From contig JBMOQX010000056.1 in NCBI GenBank assembly GCA_049322755.1, positions 1 through 44,444 of the forward strand: a DNA stretch of 44,444 nt, in the 5' to 3' direction. The notes under the pieces were generated by a model that ran no database searches, was not told the DNA's origin, and saw only the letters and a program-made list of their open reading frames with translations. The stretch's first letter is position 1. Each line of letters starts with the position of its first letter. Made by a program: the position numbers and the translations under genes. Below, one piece after another: positions 42,565 to 44,444 of this stretch. This stretch comes from DATIUV01 sp049322755 (GTDB lineage: Bacteria; Pseudomonadota; Gammaproteobacteria; Burkholderiales; UBA6910).

Positions 42565-43065
42565 ATGAAAACGAAGTGGAGGCGGCTTGCGGGCGCGGCG
42601 CTGTTGTCCGCAGGAACGGTGCAGGCGGCGGATCCGGTGCTGATCAAGATTCCGCGCCTGACCGTGGAGGCGGCTCAGCGCGTGGCTCAGGCCACACTGG
42701 CCGCGTGCCGCAAGGAAGGCGTGCAGATCGCCGTCACGGTGGTGGACCGCGGCGGCCATCCGCTGGTGGTGCTGCGCGACACCCTGGCGCCGGACCTCAC
42801 GCTGGAGATCAGCCGCCAGAAGGCGTACACCGCGATGGCGTTCAACGCCGCCACCTCGTCGATGGAAAACCGCTTCACCAAGCCGTTCCAGATCGGCAAG
42901 GTGGACGGCATCGTGTTCTCGGCCGGAGGGCTCCCGATCTCGGCGGTGTCCAACATTCTCGGCGGCGTCGGCGTCTCCGGCGCGCCCACCGGCGAGCAGG
43001 ACGAGCGCTGCGCGGCGGCCGGGCTGAAGGCCATCCAGGACGATCTTGACCTCGCGCCGCTCTGA
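42565..43065 (+). CDS. GlcG/HbpS family (haem-binding-like) exported protein
   Basis: A 166-residue protein with a signal peptide (MKTKWRRLAGAALLSAGTVQA, cleavage about residue 21) and a GlcG/HbpS domain: LTVEAAQRVAQATLAACRKEG, IAVTVVDRGGHPLVVLRDTLAP, RQKAYTAMAFN and GGLPI...ILGGVGVSGAPTGEQDERCAAAGL. HbpS binds haem extracellularly in Streptomyces; most family members are uncharacterised. GAGGAGGAAGG ribosome site just upstream. Followed after 11 nt by the RNase gene. Confidence 0.87.
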   Translation: MKTKWRRLAGAALLSAGTVQAADPVLIKIPRLTVEAAQRVAQATLAACRKEGVQIAVTVVDRGGHPLVVLRDTLAPDLTLEISRQKAYTAMAFNAATSSMENRFTKPFQIGKVDGIVFSAGGLPISAVSNILGGVGVSGAPTGEQDERCAAAGLKAIQDDLDLAPL

Positions 43066-43076
43066 CGCCGCGTTGC

Positions 43077-43463
43077 ATGCGCGTCCTGCTGCGGCTGCTG
43101 CTGGCGCTGGCGCTGACCTGCGCCGGCAGCGCGTGCAGCGATTCCGCGCCGCCGGGCGAAACGGAACAGGCGGAGGCCCGGGAGCGCAGCGTCGAGGTGG
43201 CGCCGGCGGATCTGCCGCCGGAAGCGCGCCGAACCCTGGAACTGATCCGCGCGGGCGGGCCCTTTCCCTACCGCAAGGACGGCGCCCCCTTCATGAACCG
43301 GGAGCGGCTTCTGCCGGAAAGGCCGCGCGGCTATTACCGGGAGTACACCGTGCCCACGCCCGGCGCCCGCGACCGGGGCGCGCGCCGCATTGTCACCGGG
43401 CGGGGCGGTGAGTTCTATTACACCGACGACCACTACCGCAGCTTCCGGCGCATACGGGAATGA
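43077..43463 (+). CDS. Secreted barnase/RNase Sa-type ribonuclease
   Basis: A 128-residue exported ribonuclease of the N1/T1 (barnase) family. Signal peptide residues 1-20, then a 25-residue acidic linker, then the RNase fold: LPPEARRTLELIRAGGPFPYRKDG, YYREYTVPTPGARDRGARRIVTG and GEFYYTDDHYRSFRRI. The catalytic Glu (REYTV), Arg (ARRIVTG) and His (DDHYRSF) are present. It cleaves RNA 3' of guanosine. Its stop overlaps the start of a barstar gene, which protects the producing cell. A Cys near the signal end (GSAC) is not a clear lipobox. Confidence 0.9.
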   Translation: MRVLLRLLLALALTCAGSACSDSAPPGETEQAEARERSVEVAPADLPPEARRTLELIRAGGPFPYRKDGAPFMNRERLLPERPRGYYREYTVPTPGARDRGARRIVTGRGGEFYYTDDHYRSFRRIRE

Positions 43464-43885
43464 GCGTCTCGTCCATCTCGCTCGCCAACGGCGTATACCG
43501 CGTGGCGCCCGCCGGGCGCCGACGGGCGCGCCAGCTCGAGCGCCGGGCGCGCGCCCGGGGTTTGGCAGTGCTCACTCTGGATCTGGCGGACGTCGGCTCC
43601 AAGCCGGCGTTCCTGCGCCGCGCGGCGGACGCGCTGGGGTTCCCGGATTACTTCGGCGCCAACTGGGACGCTTTTTACGATTGCATCACCGATTTTGGCT
43701 GGCACCCGGCTCCGGGGTATCTGTTGCGCATTCGGAACGCGCAGCAGCTGGCCCGGCGCAACGCTCCGGAACTCGCAGCGGCGCTGGAACTGCTGACCGA
43801 AGCGGCCGAATTCTGGCGTCAGCAGGGCGTGCCGTTCGTCGTCCTGGTGGACAATCCGGAAACGCCGCTTTCAGCCGCGAGATGA
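43460..43885 (+). CDS. Barstar family RNase inhibitor
   Basis: A 141-residue cytoplasmic inhibitor. The barstar core is visible as LTLDLADVGSKPAFLRRAADALGFPDYFGANWDAFYDCITDFGW, including the Tyr-Phe-Gly-x-Asn-Trp-Asp-Ala-Phe contact helix that plugs barnase-type active sites. The N-terminal 30 residues are Arg-rich and extra to the minimal domain (about 90 residues). ATG 43460 overlaps the RNase stop (ATGA), coupling inhibitor to toxin synthesis. Confidence 0.92.
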   Translation: MSVSSISLANGVYRVAPAGRRRARQLERRARARGLAVLTLDLADVGSKPAFLRRAADALGFPDYFGANWDAFYDCITDFGWHPAPGYLLRIRNAQQLARRNAPELAAALELLTEAAEFWRQQGVPFVVLVDNPETPLSAAR

Positions 43886-43897
43886 GGTCCCTATAAT
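43869..43897 (+). promoter_or_regulatory. Sigma-70-like promoter for the window-end gene
   Basis: TATAAT at 43892-43897 is a perfect -10. TTTCAG at 43869-43874 is a weak -35 at 17-nt spacing, inside the end of the barstar gene. The next start is ATG 43985, leaving a leader of about 80 nt. Confidence 0.5.
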
Positions 43898-43984
43898 GAC
43901 CGCGAACCAGCAGGACGGTACCCCGCGGCGCGTCCCGACGCCGGCCGCCGCCCACCTTGTGTCGTTCCGGATCGGCTAACACGC

Positions 43985-44444
43985 ATGAATCTCAACAGTA
44001 TCTTCACCAAGAGCGCCAAGGGGATGATGGAGCTCAACAGCCGCTCCAACCGTTTGCCGCGGGATCTGCTTAAGGTGCTGAAGCTGGTGGACGGCAAATC
44101 CACCGTGCGCCAGCTGGCGGACTCCTCGGGATCCAATCCCGCGGGCCTGCTGGCCACCATGGAGAAGCTGGAGAAGGACGGCTACGTCAAGGAATTTTCT
44201 CCCGGCGGCGCGGCCGCCCGGGCCGCCTCGGCCGGGGCGGCGGAGAAGCCCGCCGCGCCCGCTCCCGAAGAGGACGAGGGCGACGATCTGGATTTCACCG
44301 TCATTCTCAGGCGGCCGTTAATCCCGGAGCCGCCGGACGCCAAGGCCGACGAGGATCGTCGCCGGAAGGAAGAAGCGCAGCGGCGCTCCAAGGAAGAAGC
44401 GGAAGCGCGCGCGCGCGACGAGGCGCAGCGTCGCGCCCGGGAGG
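43985..44444 (+). CDS. Winged-helix/coiled-coil hypothetical protein, 5' part
   Basis: The frame is open from ATG 43985 to the window edge (153 codons read). Residues 1-72 look like a small winged-helix domain (SRSNRLPRDLLKVLKLVDGKSTVRQLADSSG, LLATMEKLEKDGYVKEF). An Ala/Pro/Glu-rich linker follows, then DLDFTVILRRP and, from about residue 120, a highly charged Arg/Glu/Ala helix (RRRKEEAQRRSKEEAEARARDEAQRR) likely to form a coiled coil. Family not recognised; C-terminal part lies outside the window. The TATAAT promoter region is upstream. Confidence 0.75.
   Translation, partial: MNLNSIFTKSAKGMMELNSRSNRLPRDLLKVLKLVDGKSTVRQLADSSGSNPAGLLATMEKLEKDGYVKEFSPGGAAARAASAGAAEKPAAPAPEEDEGDDLDFTVILRRPLIPEPPDAKADEDRRRKEEAQRRSKEEAEARARDEAQRRARE

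Noticed and set aside
43896..43979. 27-codon open frame starting in TATAATG
   Set aside because: Its ATG overlaps the perfect -10 element, it has no ribosome site and no recognisable product; more likely untranslated leader.

Overview
This is a high-G+C (roughly 70% over most of its length) bacterial chromosome segment from a draft assembly: it contains a 10-N scaffold gap at 15181-15190. Gene content (BPSS1780-type membrane protein, Na+-NQR with NqrM, FNR/ANR-type TTGAT-N4-ATCAA boxes, a thiol dioxygenase of the 3-mercaptopropionate type, malonyl-CoA decarboxylase) points to Pseudomonadota, most likely a facultatively anaerobic betaproteobacterium. This placement is inference; there is no rRNA or tRNA gene in the window.

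Layout. 1-2440 is a lower-G+C accessory patch with a possible transposase tail, a PD-(D/E)XK nuclease-like gene, palindrome-rich intergenic DNA, a small membrane protein and a hicBA toxin-antitoxin pair. A 74-bp copy of the 3' end of the neighbouring DUF58 gene sits at 1159-1232, so the hicBA segment is bracketed by direct repeats. 2439-9934 (minus strand) is a translationally coupled membrane/stress cluster: BPSS1780-type, RDD, SpoIIM-like, membrane protein, DUF4129, DUF4350, MoxR ATPase, DUF58. 10073-16923 holds ketopantoate-reductase-like and FAH-family genes (divergent), an MFS transporter, malonyl-CoA decarboxylase, a gap-truncated SRPBCC gene, a cytochrome P460-like protein and a SelA-like PLP enzyme. 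17037-20614 has a truncated ynfA remnant, a GT4 glycosyltransferase and a glycogen-debranching-type glycosidase. 20694-24260 (minus) encodes an aldo/keto reductase, a cyclopropane-synthase-like methyltransferase and an FAD oxidoreductase of the Rv0449c/TmsA type, a likely 10-methyl fatty acid module.

24354-37124 is the most coherent block: malic enzyme, nqrABCDEF-nqrM, and a four-gene pyruvate-type 2-oxoacid oxidoreductase whose last subunit fuses a GltD-like FAD/NAD(P) domain to a ferredoxin domain. Each of the three transcription units is preceded by a perfect dyad FNR-type box, all about 30 nt upstream of a plausible -10. Together they would convert malate to pyruvate to acetyl-CoA and feed NADH to a sodium-pumping quinone reductase under low oxygen.

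37256-40957 encodes a class III CoA-transferase, a 3-mercaptopropionate/cysteine dioxygenase and a crotonase with overlapping starts and stops, followed by a quinone oxidoreductase: a candidate organosulfur (3-sulfinopropionate) route. The right end carries an HD-domain protein, a Lin0512 protein, a GlcG/HbpS-like secreted protein, a secreted barnase-type RNase with its barstar inhibitor, and the start of a winged-helix/coiled-coil protein cut by the window edge. Two copies of a nested inverted-repeat element (34295-34467 and 39765-39930) lie just upstream of the porB and qor starts.
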